From assembly GCA_025618425.1 (NCBI GenBank), contig CM046841.1:9992654-10056653 (forward strand): DNA of 64,000 nucleotides, read 5' to 3'. Below the pieces are notes generated by a model. It worked only from the letters and a program-made list of their open reading frames with translations, made no database searches and was not told where the DNA came from. A program made the position numbers and the translations under genes. This DNA is from Heliocidaris tuberculata. Lineage: Eukaryota; Echinodermata; Echinoidea; Camarodonta; Echinometridae. Below are positions 1-11,447 of the stretch, piece by piece. Within the stretch, counting starts at the first letter, position 1, and each line of letters opens with the position of its first letter.

Positions 1-496
1 GTGATACGCATTCGACCGAAGAAAGGCGAACTGAACAACCCAACTGACAAACTACCCCACCCTCGACGGCAATTTTGTTCGCTGCTCCAAGATTGTTGTT
101 ATGCACGGCCTTGCAATAGGGGCAAGCGAATGAAATTGAACGTACATGGATATCGAGCGGTGGCTCCCTTTAAAATTGCATGTAGTAGTACAATAATATT
201 CAATATGGTAAATAATTTCTTTTTTCTATCTATAATGTTCAAGCAATTACAAATAAGAATGGTTGTACAGGTTCAGCTCTATACACAACCAACATATACA
301 ATAATGTTTTTTTTTCAGAACCTGTTTGTTTTCAGTAAAGATAATCTTAATAACATCTGAATCATATCTATCTTTCATGGTAATTCATCTTTGATTAAAA
401 AATTCTTACTTCACCTCCAGTTTTTCCTTTATGGGATGGGGGCTTTACAGCAGGTTGCAGAAAATTAGGGAAATATTCAAATATATACATGTACAT
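1..496. other. No gene recognised (left edge)
   Basis: AT-rich sequence with ACATGT-type microsatellite near 483-496. An open frame runs from the window edge to 360 but its translation has no domain character and is probably chance or a repeat remnant. I see no RNA gene or terminal repeat here. Confidence 0.5.
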
Positions 497-1065
497 CAGG
501 GTTCTCCACTGGTCTGTATTTTGTCCGGGGGCTCTTGTGTTCGTCGGCCTCCGAAGTCAAATTTGCGGTTTCGCGACGGCGTCAAATTTGCGGTTTCGTG
601 ACGGCATACGTATTATAGTGCACTGCGTCGAGATGGTGCATTATATGTCCACAGAGAATGGGTATATATATACTGAATTCGATCGAGACGACATTTTTGA
701 TTCATCGAATGAGTGGGCGACGCACGTGCACCGCGGATCCACAGACAGAACTCGTTGCGATCGATCCAGAGGAGGTGGCCGTGATCGCAATGAGAATTCG
801 ACGTGGTTCATGCAAAGAGATAATACGTTCGTGTGGGTTTCCGACATGATCATGCGAGTAAAGTTTTTATTTTAAGTCGATGCTTGATTGCGCAATGCCG
901 CGCGGTCTTGATGCTGTCTTGTCTGTGCGTGAAAATATGTCAATTTTCATATCCGGGCGCGTCAAGTTTTTGTCCAGGCGGGGAAATTTTGTCCGGGCGC
1001 TAAACTGGTTTTTCAAATTTTACCCGGGCGGAGCCCCCGGGTAAAACCGCTCGTGGAGAACCCTG
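497..1065. mobile_element. hAT-like MITE (TIR CAGGGTTCTCCAC)
   Basis: The stretch begins CAGGGTTCTCCAC and ends with its exact reverse complement GTGGAGAACCCTG. Starts of the CAGGG type are typical of hAT non-autonomous elements, which make 8-bp target duplications. The flanks are ACATGT microsatellite (ATACATGT occurs on both sides, offset by a few bases on the left), so the duplication cannot be read cleanly. The interior has repeated GTCCGGGCG blocks and no credible transposase. The open frame across 489-875 is probably incidental. Confidence 0.65.
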
Positions 1066-1090
1066 ATACATGTATGTAGATCAAAAAGAT

Positions 1091-1410
1091 AAGGGCAATC
1101 CAGCCTTTGTAAAAAGCTGATTTGTGTGAAAGCAGGAAAATAACAGAAACGGGATGGTGAAAGTTCAAAATAAATCTGAATAAGAATAAGAAAGTTATGA
1201 ATGTTTGATAAATGAGATCACTACATCTACCTGTATGCAGATCTCAAATTGGCAATTTGGTGAATCGATTGTGACGTTTTCACGGTCAACTCTCCCATTT
1301 GTCATATATGCCAAAATATTATCAAATTCCTATTTTATCCTGAGTGCCTTTTCCTTCGGGGTAGTACCCATAGCATATTGTTATAGGTCCTTCAAAAAGA
1401 AAAAAATCCT
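1091..1410. mobile_element. TTAA-type MITE, diverged or truncated copy
   Basis: It starts AAGGGCAATCCAGCC and continues with sequence related to the complete MITE at 12093-12676 and the copy at 8021-8370: an 'AGATCTCAAATTGGCAATTTGG' like core, a GAGAGTTG/CAACTCTC block and a GTACTGCCCC/GGGGTAGTACC block. The distal inverted end is missing, so this copy is truncated near 1400. Confidence 0.6.
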
Positions 1411-1630
1411 GACTTTACACCATAGCCTATCACCTTGGATATGCTGTTTGGACACAAGACAAAATAAAAGAGACTGACTACTTTCTTGGGGGGCAGGCCA
1501 ATGAAAATGAAACTCCTTACAGTACTTCTCCTCAGTTTGAGTGATTTTTCTTAAATTCCTTGACTTTTCCCTGAATGGAAAAAAGAACTCATTTTCCAGG
1601 TTTTCCTTTATTTCCAGGTAGGCTGGGAAC

Positions 1631-2019
1631 CAACGTTGTCACTACAGTGGTCGGCGCCGGTCGGAACCTTCCACCACTCAAATTTCCGACCGGCACTCAA
1701 TGCAATATCACACCCGCCCGCCCGGCACTAATTTCCCCACTGACAAAGAAAAAATACTACGATTCTGACCTACGAACATGCAATTGTGGTTTAAGCCAGT
1801 AATCTGACAGCACTGACAGCAGGTATATGTACAAAGTAAACCAAATACTAGTACTTACAATGCTTAACGCTGCTGCTACAGTAAAATGTGTACTATGTAG
1901 ATACATGATATTTTTACTGTTTAACTACAACTTACAAGCCCTGAAAACCGACTAGTTTTTGTCCCCCCGAATCCCCGTGGCAACTTTCAACCACTAAAAA
2001 GTCCCTGGTGACAACCCTG
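1631..2019. mobile_element. hAT MITE with 8-bp TSD CTGGGAAC
   Basis: The 389-bp element starts CAACGTTGTCACTACAG and ends CTGGTGACAACCCTG, an imperfect inverted pair. The 8 bases CTGGGAAC are duplicated exactly at 1623-1630 and 2020-2027, as expected for hAT transposition. The interior contains GGTCGGCGCCGGTCGG and no coding region. The degraded left end suggests an older insertion. Confidence 0.75.
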
Positions 2020-2293
2020 CTGGGAACCCCTTAAAAAGACCCTTTATCACTGTCCATTTCCAGTTCTAAATACAATGATTTTTTTTTTACCTTTCCACAG
2101 GCAATGCAAGTGCATCTGATTGGCATCCCTTCTGAGCTCCATTGCGATTCTTTTTTCTCTTTATTCCTTAAAATGAAATTCAAAAAATAAAAACAAGAGC
2201 AGAAAACAAGCTATGAGAACATGCATGCAAACTGAACAATGCAAATGTAACATATAAAACAAGATGAATGCGACTGCGTCTCCTATATGTTAT

Positions 2294-2469
2294 ACAAATA
2301 TACAGGGCCCGAGGAAATCTAGTGCGATCTATGAGGTCGGTCGAAGTGACTACAGTCGTCTATTTCCTCGAGGGGCGAGAGCCCCGAGAGAAATAGACGA
2401 TTGACTGTAGTCGCTGAGACCGACCCATAGACCGCACTAGATTTCTGAATAAAGGCCCTGTATATTTGT
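2294..2469. repeat. Long hairpin repeat (inverted, ~75-bp arms)
   Basis: The left arm beginning ACAAATATACAGGGCC pairs with a right arm ending GGCCCTGTATATTTGT, around a centre GGGGCGAGAGCCCC near 2380. Both arms carry a GACTACAGTCG/CGACTGTAGTC-like segment. A partial copy of the right arm lies at about 2608-2700, ending AAAGGCCCTGTATAT. It looks like a foldback MITE. There is no coding sequence. Confidence 0.7.
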
Positions 2470-2940
2470 TTTATATCCCTCATCAATAATTAAATATATT
2501 TGGATTTAACTTTGATCTAGATATGACAAATTAATGTTAGATGGTATAAATCTCGCGTTGTTGTTAAATCTATAAAGGTACGGTTAGAGTAAACACAGTA
2601 GATCTAACTTAGAATAGATTGACGCGATTGATAGTCGCTGAGCCTGAGACCGACCCCGTAGATCGAAGTAGATTTCAGAATAAAGGCCCTGTATATCAAT
2701 TTTCTTTTATAGGTCTCTAACTTTTAGGACTAGGTAGTCTATAACATCAAGTTAATTTTAATCCTGTTATAAAGTGTTAAAGGGTAGGCCAAGATCTAGA
2801 TCTGGGCCTAGTCTCTATACCGTAACGTAATCGGTGAAAATCCGAAAGTGAAAAGTAGATCTATATGGCTAGTATAATAATGAACTGCACAGGCACAGCT
2901 AGATTAAAACTTAAGATTTAAAAAACTTGATTGATTAATG
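2470..2940. other. Non-coding; partial hairpin-repeat copy at 2608-2700
   Basis: Apart from the partial copy of the upstream hairpin arm (GTCGCTGAG...GGCCCTGTATAT) I see only AT-rich sequence with no open frame of interest. Confidence 0.5.
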
Positions 2941-3335
2941 TTAAAGGGTGACTAAATTAAAAAATTGATTGCCCATTTTTCGTAGGAAGGAGTCATCAGG
3001 AGCCAAAAAATATCTATCACACACTTTTTTATGCATTCAGTCGTATTTCATAATCATTTAAAAAGTACATTTTTGCTGATTTACACAGTCATAAGCCCCG
3101 CCCCTAAAAAAAACCCATCGAGCAACATCACGATCACGTGATCTGTGACGTACGAGAAGTAAGGGAAAATATTCCACCAACCTATATACCGTGCGCGCCC
3201 GTAAGCCCCGGCAGGCCCAGCCCGGTACGTGCCATGCCGAGCATGACATTCACCGCATCGACCATTTGCATCGCATATTTTCGTGTGTTTAATTCCTCAC
3301 AATAACTTTGATTTTGGGACACAATTTCATCAGTA

Positions 3336-3520
3336 ATGCCAAATCGGTGTATAGTTGCGGGCTGTAGCAAGACCCCTAAAGATGATGTAAGCCTACGTAC
3401 ATCATTTTCCTTAAGATGAAAATCTACGGAAATTGTGGGTCGCAACAGTATTCTCACGCGGGCAGAGTGGCAAGGGCCAAGCGAGTGGAGTACAATTTGC
3501 AGTGATCACTTTTCTTCTCC
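3336..3520 (+). pseudogene. THAP-domain fragment, frameshifted
   Basis: An ATG at 3336 opens with MPNRCIVAGCSK, the hallmark start of a THAP C2CH zinc finger (C-x4-C). About 65 residues on, in another frame, comes WSTICSDHF, the C-x2-H half. In between, a third frame gives an ENLRKLW-like block typical of the middle of THAP domains, preceded by an in-frame stop. The domain is therefore spread over at least three frames with no intact reading frame. A GTAAGC splice-donor-like string occurs after the first Cys pair, but homology appears to continue straight through it, so decay is favoured over an intron. It is probably the remnant of the host element's transposase. Confidence 0.6.
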
Positions 3521-3736
3521 AGCAGCTGCAGCAGCTTCACCCGCGGCCCCTTCCCCCGCGACCCCTTCACCATGCCCTGGCGCGTCTTCTGCGAGGGGTT
3601 CAAACATAATGGTCGAATTCCCCTTGCCACTGCACTTGAGCTTCTTCTCTTTCGGTATCGATAAATCATCTGATAAATCAGAGTTCGTATCTGGCTCAAA
3701 AAAGTCCTCCAAATCGGACTCGCGATCACTATCCAT
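3506..3736 (-). CDS. Acidic low-complexity ORF, uncharacterised
   Basis: A 76-residue frame antisense to the 3' side of the THAP relic. It begins MDSDRESDLEDFFEP, is rich in Asp, Glu and Ser, then has a Lys-rich patch and an Ala/Gly/Glu tail. Acidic composition of this kind can be real coding, but the tail is the mirror of an Ala/Pro-rich plus-strand repeat and no family is recognised. It may be a leftover of the mobile element's second protein or chance. Confidence 0.2.
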   Translation of the reverse strand: MDSDRESDLEDFFEPDTNSDLSDDLSIPKEKKLKCSGKGNSTIMFEPLAEDAPGHGEGVAGEGAAGEAAAAAGEEK

Positions 3737-4409
3737 CTCTCTAAGTTACTCGAAGAATTCAGCCAAAAATCTAAGTCAGTACTACCGTAGTACATGTATT
3801 AAAAGCGAAGTAAAAAAAGGCGAGAGTGAAAACAAACCAAACAAAAGCGTTCACCAGTCGCTTAGTACGAGGGGGAACATAGTTGCCGTACTAAAGATGT
3901 GTAGTACACTGCACAGACGCATAAAACGGCTGTGTACGCGTTTTAGACCAATGCAAAACTATCGTTCGGCAAGCTCAGATGGATGAGAACATTGTTCAAA
4001 GAAAAGTTGAAAAAACAAAACGAGCTGTATATTTGGGCAAAAGTGTTCACTGATCTTAAAGAAAATATATTGATAATGATTATTCACTCCTTAGGCTGTA
4101 TTGATTAATTTCCCTTTTTCATAAATTGTCTGTTGAACAGAGGGGTCAAATACCGCATTGTGTGTACAATGTTACATTGCCGCAGCCTGTAGATCTTGTG
4201 CCTCTTACTCTTCATACGTCACTTGGGGGTGTGACGTCAATTAGCCAATCAGCTCACGAGTTTTAAGGAACGGTCCCCAAACCTCTACTTTTCCCCCTTT
4301 TTCGCCAAAACGAGACATAATTTTGACAATCAATTGCCAGATTCGTGATTTGAATGCAAAAATACATGGAAACAGCACCCTTTTTTTCTCTAATTTAGTC
4401 ACCCTTTAA

Positions 4410-5337
4410 TTACTACTACTGTTAGAGTCTGGTAGGCTAGGTCTAACTTTGTTACTAAATAAAAAGTAACACAAACAGTACCGTAATACCGTATTAACAA
4501 ACAGTTTTAAAGGGTCAAAAGACATACCGGGTAATTATGACAGTTTACACTCAAATGAAATGTTACCTGATAACCGAACACGGTATATAAAGTTTACCTG
4601 ATAACTGAATATAGGCTACTTCATTTGTTTCCTGGTTTGTTTTTGGTCCTCGTCAATTAAAATCAAATATTTTTTTCCTTTCGACGGACACTGGGCTAGA
4701 CATACATGTAGGTCGCCATGTTTTGATTTCGACTGATGACATATGCGCGTTATTGATTGTTACGACGCGCATTTAGTCAGTACGATTGCGCATGCATGAG
4801 AAACAGCTGATCTACTGACCTACATCCAATTACACTTCCATAACCAACACGTCTTGTGTCCGGACAGGTCACTTTTAAAACAGTAAATCGAACACAATTT
4901 CATGCAAATTGTCAAGAATCTTTGACAAGATAGGTTGACAGAATTATTAATTGCAAATATTTACTGGGCTTAGTGTTACTTCATGCATATTTTGCAAAAT
5001 TGACGGCTATTTTTTGTTCAGTGTCCGCCCCCCCCCCCCCCTTCACTTTTCTTTACATGGATTCATGAAAATTCTCGGGCTCGGCGTAATTTCACTGGTG
5101 CCCGCGCCGTCCCATCGCGGGAGTTAGCCGAGGGAGACTACTGGCTGCTCGCCGTACGCGTCAGAAGAAATGATTCTAGGGAGCAAAGGGCAGTCGGAGG
5201 CATGATAGTAAAAAAACTATCATACTCTGAAAAGTTTGACGTCACTAAACCTATTTTTCTCCCGGAGTAATTTCTTTTTCTGGTAGAATTATGATTAATC
5301 ACATGAAGTGCTCTCGACCAATCCAAGAGCAAGAAAT
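4410..5337. other. No gene recognised
   Basis: Unique-looking AT-rich sequence with a C-run at 5028-5041 and a GC-rich patch at 5075-5130. The minus-strand frame at 5138-5332 has no recognisable domain. I see no RNA gene. Confidence 0.5.
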
Positions 5338-5359
5338 TTTCAATGAGGGATATAAATAT

Positions 5360-6493
5360 ATATATGCCTCCGCCTGAATTCAGTTGATGGCTCGAACTAT
5401 TCTTGAAATATTGTGATAACCAGAATAAAAAGCCTGCAATTACATTGACCTCTTTGCCATTTGACCTTACACCTTATAACCCAGAAGTCTGATCACTTTA
5501 TCCCCTCCTAATGGTGAATACAAAATAGTTGAGATGTGGTGATAACAACGCTAAAACACCTTTAAAGGGAAGCTTGAGTTCTGGGAAAGGTAAAAAATAA
5601 TTTGTGAGCTTTCTCATTCTCATTATGTTAGTTTGGAAGATTATAGTGGATACATGTACAGGTGTACAATATCCCCTGAAAAGGATTGCTCTTCGAATGC
5701 CCTCACATTCAAAATATGACAATTAAGAAACTGCTGAAATGTTCGGGCCGAACATTTGTATGTAGTCCCATATACATATTTCTCTGTGTGGTGCATTTGA
5801 ATCTCAGTAGGATTGAGTCGATTTCTTATCATTTTGGTGATTCCAAAACCTTATAGCATACACCAATTCTTATGTGATAATCAACCTTTCCCAACTGCCT
5901 TAAGACAGTTTCTTTCACAATTCATTATCATGACAAGAACTCAACTTTATTAACATACATGTATACATATTGTGAACAAAAATCTCATCAGTTCGTCTCA
6001 CTATGGTGACGCATACTACACGTACATGTACATGTACTGTAGTTCTAAGTTTGAAGTTGATGGATCAAATGGTTCTTGAGTTATTGCATTAACAAGGATA
6101 AAACCTGCAATTTCAGAATTGACCTCTATGACCTTTGACCTACATGTACTTACCCCAAAATCTTATGAGATCGTCTACCTATAGTGATACATACTAGCAC
6201 CAAGTTTAAAATTCATACCTCAAATGGTTCTTGAGTTATCGCGAGAACGAGGCTAACACCTGAAATTTCAGAAATCGACTCGTGACCTTTGACCTATGTA
6301 CCCCAAAATCTAAACAGATCGTCTTCCTATGGTGATACATACTAGCACCAAGTTTGAAGTTCATACCTCATGTGGTTCTTAAGTTATTGCGAGAACGAGA
6401 AAGCGGGATGGACGGACAGATGGACGGACAACCCAAAAACATAATGCCTCCGGCACCACCTTCAGTGGGTGAAGGCTAGGTGGAGGCATAAAA
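5360..6493. repeat. Foldback repeat ATGCCTCCGCC...GGAGGCAT with DR1 motifs
   Basis: It begins ATGCCTCCGCC and ends GGTGGAGGCATAAAA, an imperfect inverted pair. The interior is a degenerate tandem repeat of about 145-180 bp whose consensus includes a 'GACCTTTGACCTACGTACC' block, 'CAAGTTTGAAGTTCATACC', 'TGGTTCTTGAGTTATCGCG' and a terminal 'GGATGGACGGACAG' block. The same family occurs at 49935-50755. TGACCTTTGACCT (an AGGTCA direct repeat with one-base spacing) is present at 6129-6141 and 6283-6295. Confidence 0.7.
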
Positions 6494-7775
6494 AATGTAA
6501 ATGTTTAAAAATCATGAATCCACATACTTACACTTCCCTCTTCCCTTGGCCATAAGATCATCAATAAAAGCCGAACCCATTTTATAGGAAGAATTATAAA
6601 CTAAAATCATAATCTAGAGTAGCAGTAATAAAGCTGCAGGTCAAAGAAATACTTCTTGTAATCAAATAGCTTCCACTTCCTAGAAACAGGAAGGCACTAA
6701 ACAACACACTCTGAATTAAAATACTGATGGACCTGATCGATACCACTGGAGACTCATTTTTCTTTGATCATTATTTAGTCATTTAACAATCTTTAACAAT
6801 TGGCAGATATTATTTATTTGCAGCTTTAAATACATGTATTCTATGTCAATTTTGTTGGATTCTGTCACAATTCTACTTCACATAAAAATGGCTATAACTA
6901 CATGTACATGTACATGTATGTCAGCTACATACATGTACACTACAACACCCCCCCCCCCCCCCCCCCACTTTCATGGTAGGACAAGTGCAAAAGCTTCTAT
7001 CCTTTTTCTTAAAAAGTAGAATAAAAATTATTTTCATTTGAAACAATTTTCATAAAAATTGTGAATAATGAAATGGTTTTAATACAGTGCAATGCTATTC
7101 CATTAGAAATGATTTTAAAATTATTTTAACATAATAGATTACAAGCTGACTATCAAACAAAAAGAAGCATCCTAAAATAAGAGATATCATTATAAGTTAT
7201 CAGTGTTCCAAGAAGTGGGGGAGTGATCACAATCAGCTGCCGAGATTGCACTCACAATCATAAAGGAGATGGATGTGAGATTTTGTAGGAAAAAAAAAAA
7301 CCTGACTCATTTTAGGACATTCTAAACCTGTTTTTAGTATTTCAATAACATTTTAAACAGAAATTTTCACTACTGTAAGAGTCACTTACATGTGTATTAA
7401 TTTTGTCAAAATTAACAACAACAGATGTTACAATTACTGTAAACATGAGCTTTAAGTAAACTTAAAGACATAAAGATGAAAGGTACAAACAACTGTACAT
7501 GTACATGTGCCACACCTTTAGTCTTACCATTTTTAGGGACGTTGTCACGTTTCAGCTGGTTTTCGCTATTTGATGTAGGATTGGCCATGTTTACCTGCGA
7601 TGGAAGCAGTAAAGCAATTAACTGAATGTTAGGGTGAATAAGTATCGAAGGCAATTTTTGAGTTCTGGTAATGACTGACAGAAAATGAACTCTTGCATAA
7701 TCAAATGAAACTTACATGTACAGTGTACACTGAATGTTCAACACTGTCAGTAAAAGAAAAAAGTAGAAAACATAC

Positions 7776-7814
<39 letters not shown>

Positions 7815-8020
7815 GTATTTGGCGTCACCTGCGCCTGGGAGGGGAAAAGCGAACTGTCATGAGTGATAAGCAAAGGAATGTATGGAAACCGAGCTACATG
7901 TACATGTGTACACATTGTAGTAGTCTCAATACAAGCATCAAAGCAGGAATCTTGTTTACCCTTGGTCCAAATTAAAGCAATCATCAAAGGGGGGGGGGGG
8001 GGGGGGGGGTGTTTATTATA
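6494..8020. other. Intergenic; microsatellites only
   Basis: Contains ACATGT microsatellite (6898-6940), a C-run of about 20 (6947-6966), an ATT microsatellite (about 7779-7812) and a G-run of about 20 (7989-8009). No open frame shows domain character. Confidence 0.6.
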
Positions 8021-8370
8021 GGGCAATCCAACCTTCAATTTTTCAAAATGCATACATGTATTAACTTTGTAGGATTTTTTCTTTCTTTTTGGAGGACCTA
8101 CTGTACATGTATAATACTGATGTGCTATCTACAATACAATGTACATTGTATATTTTTATTACTGCCCCAAGGGAAAAGGCACTCAGGAGGAAACCTGAAC
8201 TTAATGATTTTTGGGTGTACTTCCAAATGTGAGAGTTGACCGTGAATACATGTAGTCTCAATCGATTTAATTCTTTATCAGATTTCTTTCAAACTTTCAC
8301 CATTATATTTCTTTTATTTCTCTGAGCACTTTCACACAAAGCAGCTTTTTACAAAGGTTGAATTGCCGTT
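8021..8370. mobile_element. TTAA-type MITE, second copy
   Basis: Begins AGGGCAATCCAACC and ends GGTTGAATTGCCGTTTAA, matching the ends of the complete copy at 12093-12676. Internal blocks (TGGAGGACCTA, TACTGCCCCAAGGG, GAGAGTTGACCG, CAAACTTTCACC) also match. The left flank is replaced by a G-run, so the left TTAA is not preserved. Confidence 0.65.
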
Positions 8371-9170
8371 TAAGCCTCGTTCACGTAAACCACGGGAAAA
8401 GCCAGGGCAAGAGTAGCAGGCTTTACATTTCTGTATCTTATATTCACACAGATTAGTGAGTATTGGTACGAATGTAGAATCTCTGTTACACACAGCTACT
8501 ATTTTTCATCCCCACTTGCTATTAATTTACATACATGTCTAAAGCTCATGCAAGTACAGTTTTGGTAGCAGAAAGGAAATTGGAAAGAAACATGTTAAAT
8601 ATAGTCTCATGCTGTTTTCCATGTATCAAAAGATGTTTGTACGAGATCATTTGGTATTCCATCAGTGATTTCCGGAGAAATTTACTGTAAATATATGTAA
8701 GGTATGTTAGATAACGGCGATATACATGTAATGTCCTACGCTAGGACCTTTCCACCCCGACTGCTCCCCGCACAACAATCTCGAGGCTTTGCACGGAGAT
8801 GTGTGTCATACATGTACTGTCATTATGTGTGTAGGTTTTGAACATTTGTTTAATAGGCCACTTTATGACGTACATGTACACTCTTCATAGCATCTTTGTA
8901 TTGCTAGTATCTTGCTACAATGCATTATTAACAAAAATCCAATAAATCTGATGAAAAGGTTTTGAGGGCTTACCAAAACTAAACAAATGCAGCCATTATG
9001 TGAGTGAGCTTTTACTGTTGGTTCCACAATGCCAGTAATAATCTACAACAAGTACATGTACATGGCTCTGTTTCAGATAAATGGTATAACTAGGTGGACA
9101 AAATGGAAATATTTTAGAATTATGTTTTTCACTTTGAAACCTTTGCAGAAATGTTGCCTAGGGTTCAAAT
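8371..9170. other. No gene recognised
   Basis: AT-rich unique sequence with scattered ACATGTA motifs. No domain-bearing frame, RNA gene or terminal repeat was seen. Confidence 0.5.
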
Positions 9171-9199
9171 TATTATTATTACAGTTCCCATAGCGCCAG

Positions 9200-9375
9200 T
9201 GGTTTAGCCAGCCGGGCGTCTGGGCGTCTTTTGGACGCCCATTTCTTCTGGAAGACGCCCAGCAAAATTTGCAAGACGCCTTGATCAAAATCATTTGATG
9301 GACGCCCTTTTAATAGTTAAAGATCAATTTGCAAGACGCCTTTTAAAAATCATTTGATGGACGCCCTTTCAGTTT
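9200..9375. repeat. GACGCC short tandem repeat
   Basis: Two adjacent ~60-bp units share 'TTTGCAAGACGCCTT' and 'AATCATTTGATGGACGCCC' (about 9267-9310 and 9330-9370), preceded by shorter GACGCC/GGGCGTC blocks. A similar 'TTGGACACCC' pair near 10445-10485 may be a distant relative. No function is evident. Confidence 0.5.
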
Positions 9376-9947
9376 TTGTAAAGATGTTTTGTATTCACGA
9401 TAATTTATATCCTCGGCTTCTCAGCAGAAGTCGAAGTCGTAAACGCTCCCGCAAACAAGTACCGTACGTGCGTACGGGTCTAGGCTGTAGCTACTTAGTC
9501 TTTGCGCGACACCTTTTGTGAAAATTTTCTTTCCGAAACGCATTATCACTGTTACAATGAGAGGTCTAAAAATTATCATCATCCGTGTAATGAGACTATC
9601 GCTAGATCTACGACCGGATACACCACACAGAGAAATTGTTCCTTACCACATTAAGTCCATGGTCACCTCAAAAAATCAATCTGTAAAGCCAAAGCCGGCC
9701 TCAAAAATACGGAATTAGTGCCATTTTTTAAAGTCCCGCGGCGCTTAAGTCGGGTTGTGAGGAACAGTCACCAAAAACGCGCTAAAACTCAAGAAATCGG
9801 TGGATTTATGACGGGGTTTTTTACTTATCGCGCGCGAGATTGATGCTCATCAAGTGAAATGGTATCCGCGAAAAACAAATTGGAAAAGAAAAATCGCCAG
9901 GAACTGTGCGCATTCAGTGTATTTATGTACGTACGCACATATACGCA

Positions 9948-10175
9948 GTGGCGGATTTGGGGGGGGGCAGGCAATCCCGGCCCGTGCCCCCCCCTTTTGA
10001 GGGAAAACAATGCATTGTCCCCCCCTATTTGCGATTGTGCCCCCCCCCCCTTTTCGACCAGGAAACCTTTTTTTTTTTTTTTTGCTTGTCAGAGAATTAT
10101 GGAGGGGAACTGGACCCCATAGGCCATAACACCCCCCCCCCCCCCCACTGAGTGACTTTTGGAGGGCTGGCGAAA
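9948..10175. repeat. G/C-run repeat family, copy 1
   Basis: Starts 'CAGTGGCGGATTTGGGGG' and includes 'GGCCCGTGCCCCC', 'TTGCTTGTCAGAGAATTATG' and 'ACTGAGTGACTTTTGGAGGG'. The same ordered blocks recur at about 37105-37305, so this is a dispersed repeat about 200-230 bp long. Overlapping frames on both strands are low-complexity shadows of the homopolymer runs. Confidence 0.65.
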
Positions 10176-10770
10176 AAAAAAATTTTGGTCGACATTGGTA
10201 CAGTTTTAACTTGGTGGTAAAGTAATACATTAATACATGTATAATGAAAACTTACATTCATGTAGGGAAAACAAATCATCAGAATGTGTAACTTCAACAT
10301 GTTTTTACCTCAAACACTGAGGGGATAATTCCAGCAAGCTAGTAGGAGTAAACAAGCAAGGAAACAGTGTCTTTTTAGATAGAAATAATGAAAAATTTCC
10401 AGCTGCCCCCTGGACCCCCTGAACGGCTCGCTGCGCTCGCCCAATTTTTTGGACACCCTGCTTTTTAATTTGGACACCCAATTTTAAAATCCTGGCTAAA
10501 GCCCTGCACTGCGCAGGAATGAAGATATGGTGGTTGATCCAGTGTCCGAACACTTTTCAGAAAATCAACGATAGCAAATAAAATATGAAACAAATATCTG
10601 TCAAACTATACATATTGAATGCTCAAAGACCTACAAAAAAAGAAGTTGATGGAATTTTAAAAAGACAACGTAGATTTAATACGATATTCCCTTCCGAGTG
10701 AACCCCTTCCCAACGACGCGGCGTTTTGGTCCCTTGAAAAAGGTACCGTAATTCCGAACGTGTGAAACCT

Positions 10771-11447
10771 AGCTATACGAGCTCTGTGGCTTATCAATCT
10801 GCTACTGGCCACAGAGCTATACAGCCCATGCCTATACTGCGTGTGGAGGAAGATATCAACCAAAAAATCTAGATCTAAATATCACCATTTCCCACATACT
10901 GTGAGCCATGCAAACCACCCTCGGAGTTTGCTAAAGGGGTTACCTTCCAGGATCAACTAAGATTGTAAAAATTGAATGAATAAAAAAGAAAAAAAGCCAC
11001 AAAATTGGCAGGTGTGATCAGGTTTTTTTACCTTGCACTTGTAACTTGTATATATGGGACTACACATGCAAGGTAAGATTGGTGTAGTCCCATATATACA
11101 AGTTACACTGTGTAACTTGTATATATGGGACTACACCAATCTTACCTTGCATGTGTAGTCCCATATATACAAGTTACAAGTGCATGGTAAAAAAACCTGA
11201 TCACACCTGCCAATTTTGTGGCTTTTTTTCTTTTTTATTCATTCAATTTTTACAATCTTAGTTGATCCTGGAAGGTAACCCCTTTAGCAAACTCCGAGGG
11301 TGGTTTGCATGGCTCACAGTATGTGGGAAATGGTGATATTTAGATCTAGATTTTTTGGTTGATATCTTCCTCCACACGCAGTATAGGCATGGGCTGTATA
11401 GCTCTGTGGCCAGTAGCAGATTGATAAGCCACAGAGCTCGTATAGCT
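10771..11447. repeat. 677-bp near-perfect palindrome
   Basis: Two 338-bp arms are reverse complements of one another around a single central base at 11109. By eye the arms align without indels, with isolated mismatches only (for example GTGCAAGG versus GTGCATGG). Each arm also has its own inner hairpin (AACTTGTATATATGGGACTAC pairing with its complement across about 65 bp) and an outer hairpin built on AGCTCTGTGG/CCACAGAGCT. It has no coding capacity. Short GTGTGAAACCT/ATGTGAAACCT sequence lies outside both arms in direct orientation. Confidence 0.9.

Larger units (their letters stand above)
2945..4405 (+). mobile_element. Degenerate Kolobok-like element (TTAA TSD, THAP relic)
   Basis: The 1461-bp element is flanked by TTAA on both sides (2941-2944 and 4406-4409) and has inverted ends AGGGTGACTAAATTA / TAATTTAGTCACCCT. 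The interior holds a broken THAP zinc-finger segment (3336-3520). Kolobok transposons combine TTAA target duplications with THAP-domain transposases, so this is best read as a decayed, internally deleted Kolobok relative; the superfamily call is inference. A CRE palindrome TGACGTCA lies at 4232-4239 beside an ATTGG/CCAAT box. Confidence 0.65.

Noticed and set aside
1..360. 119-codon frame open to the window edge
   Set aside because: No domain character; it includes T-runs and starts at the edge, so it could be chance.
489..875. 128-codon frame near the left end
   Set aside because: Lies inside a hAT-like MITE and has no transposase features.
9850..10230. Overlapping frames rich in Gly, Pro and Phe on both strands
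   Set aside because: Produced by long G, C and T runs in a dispersed repeat.
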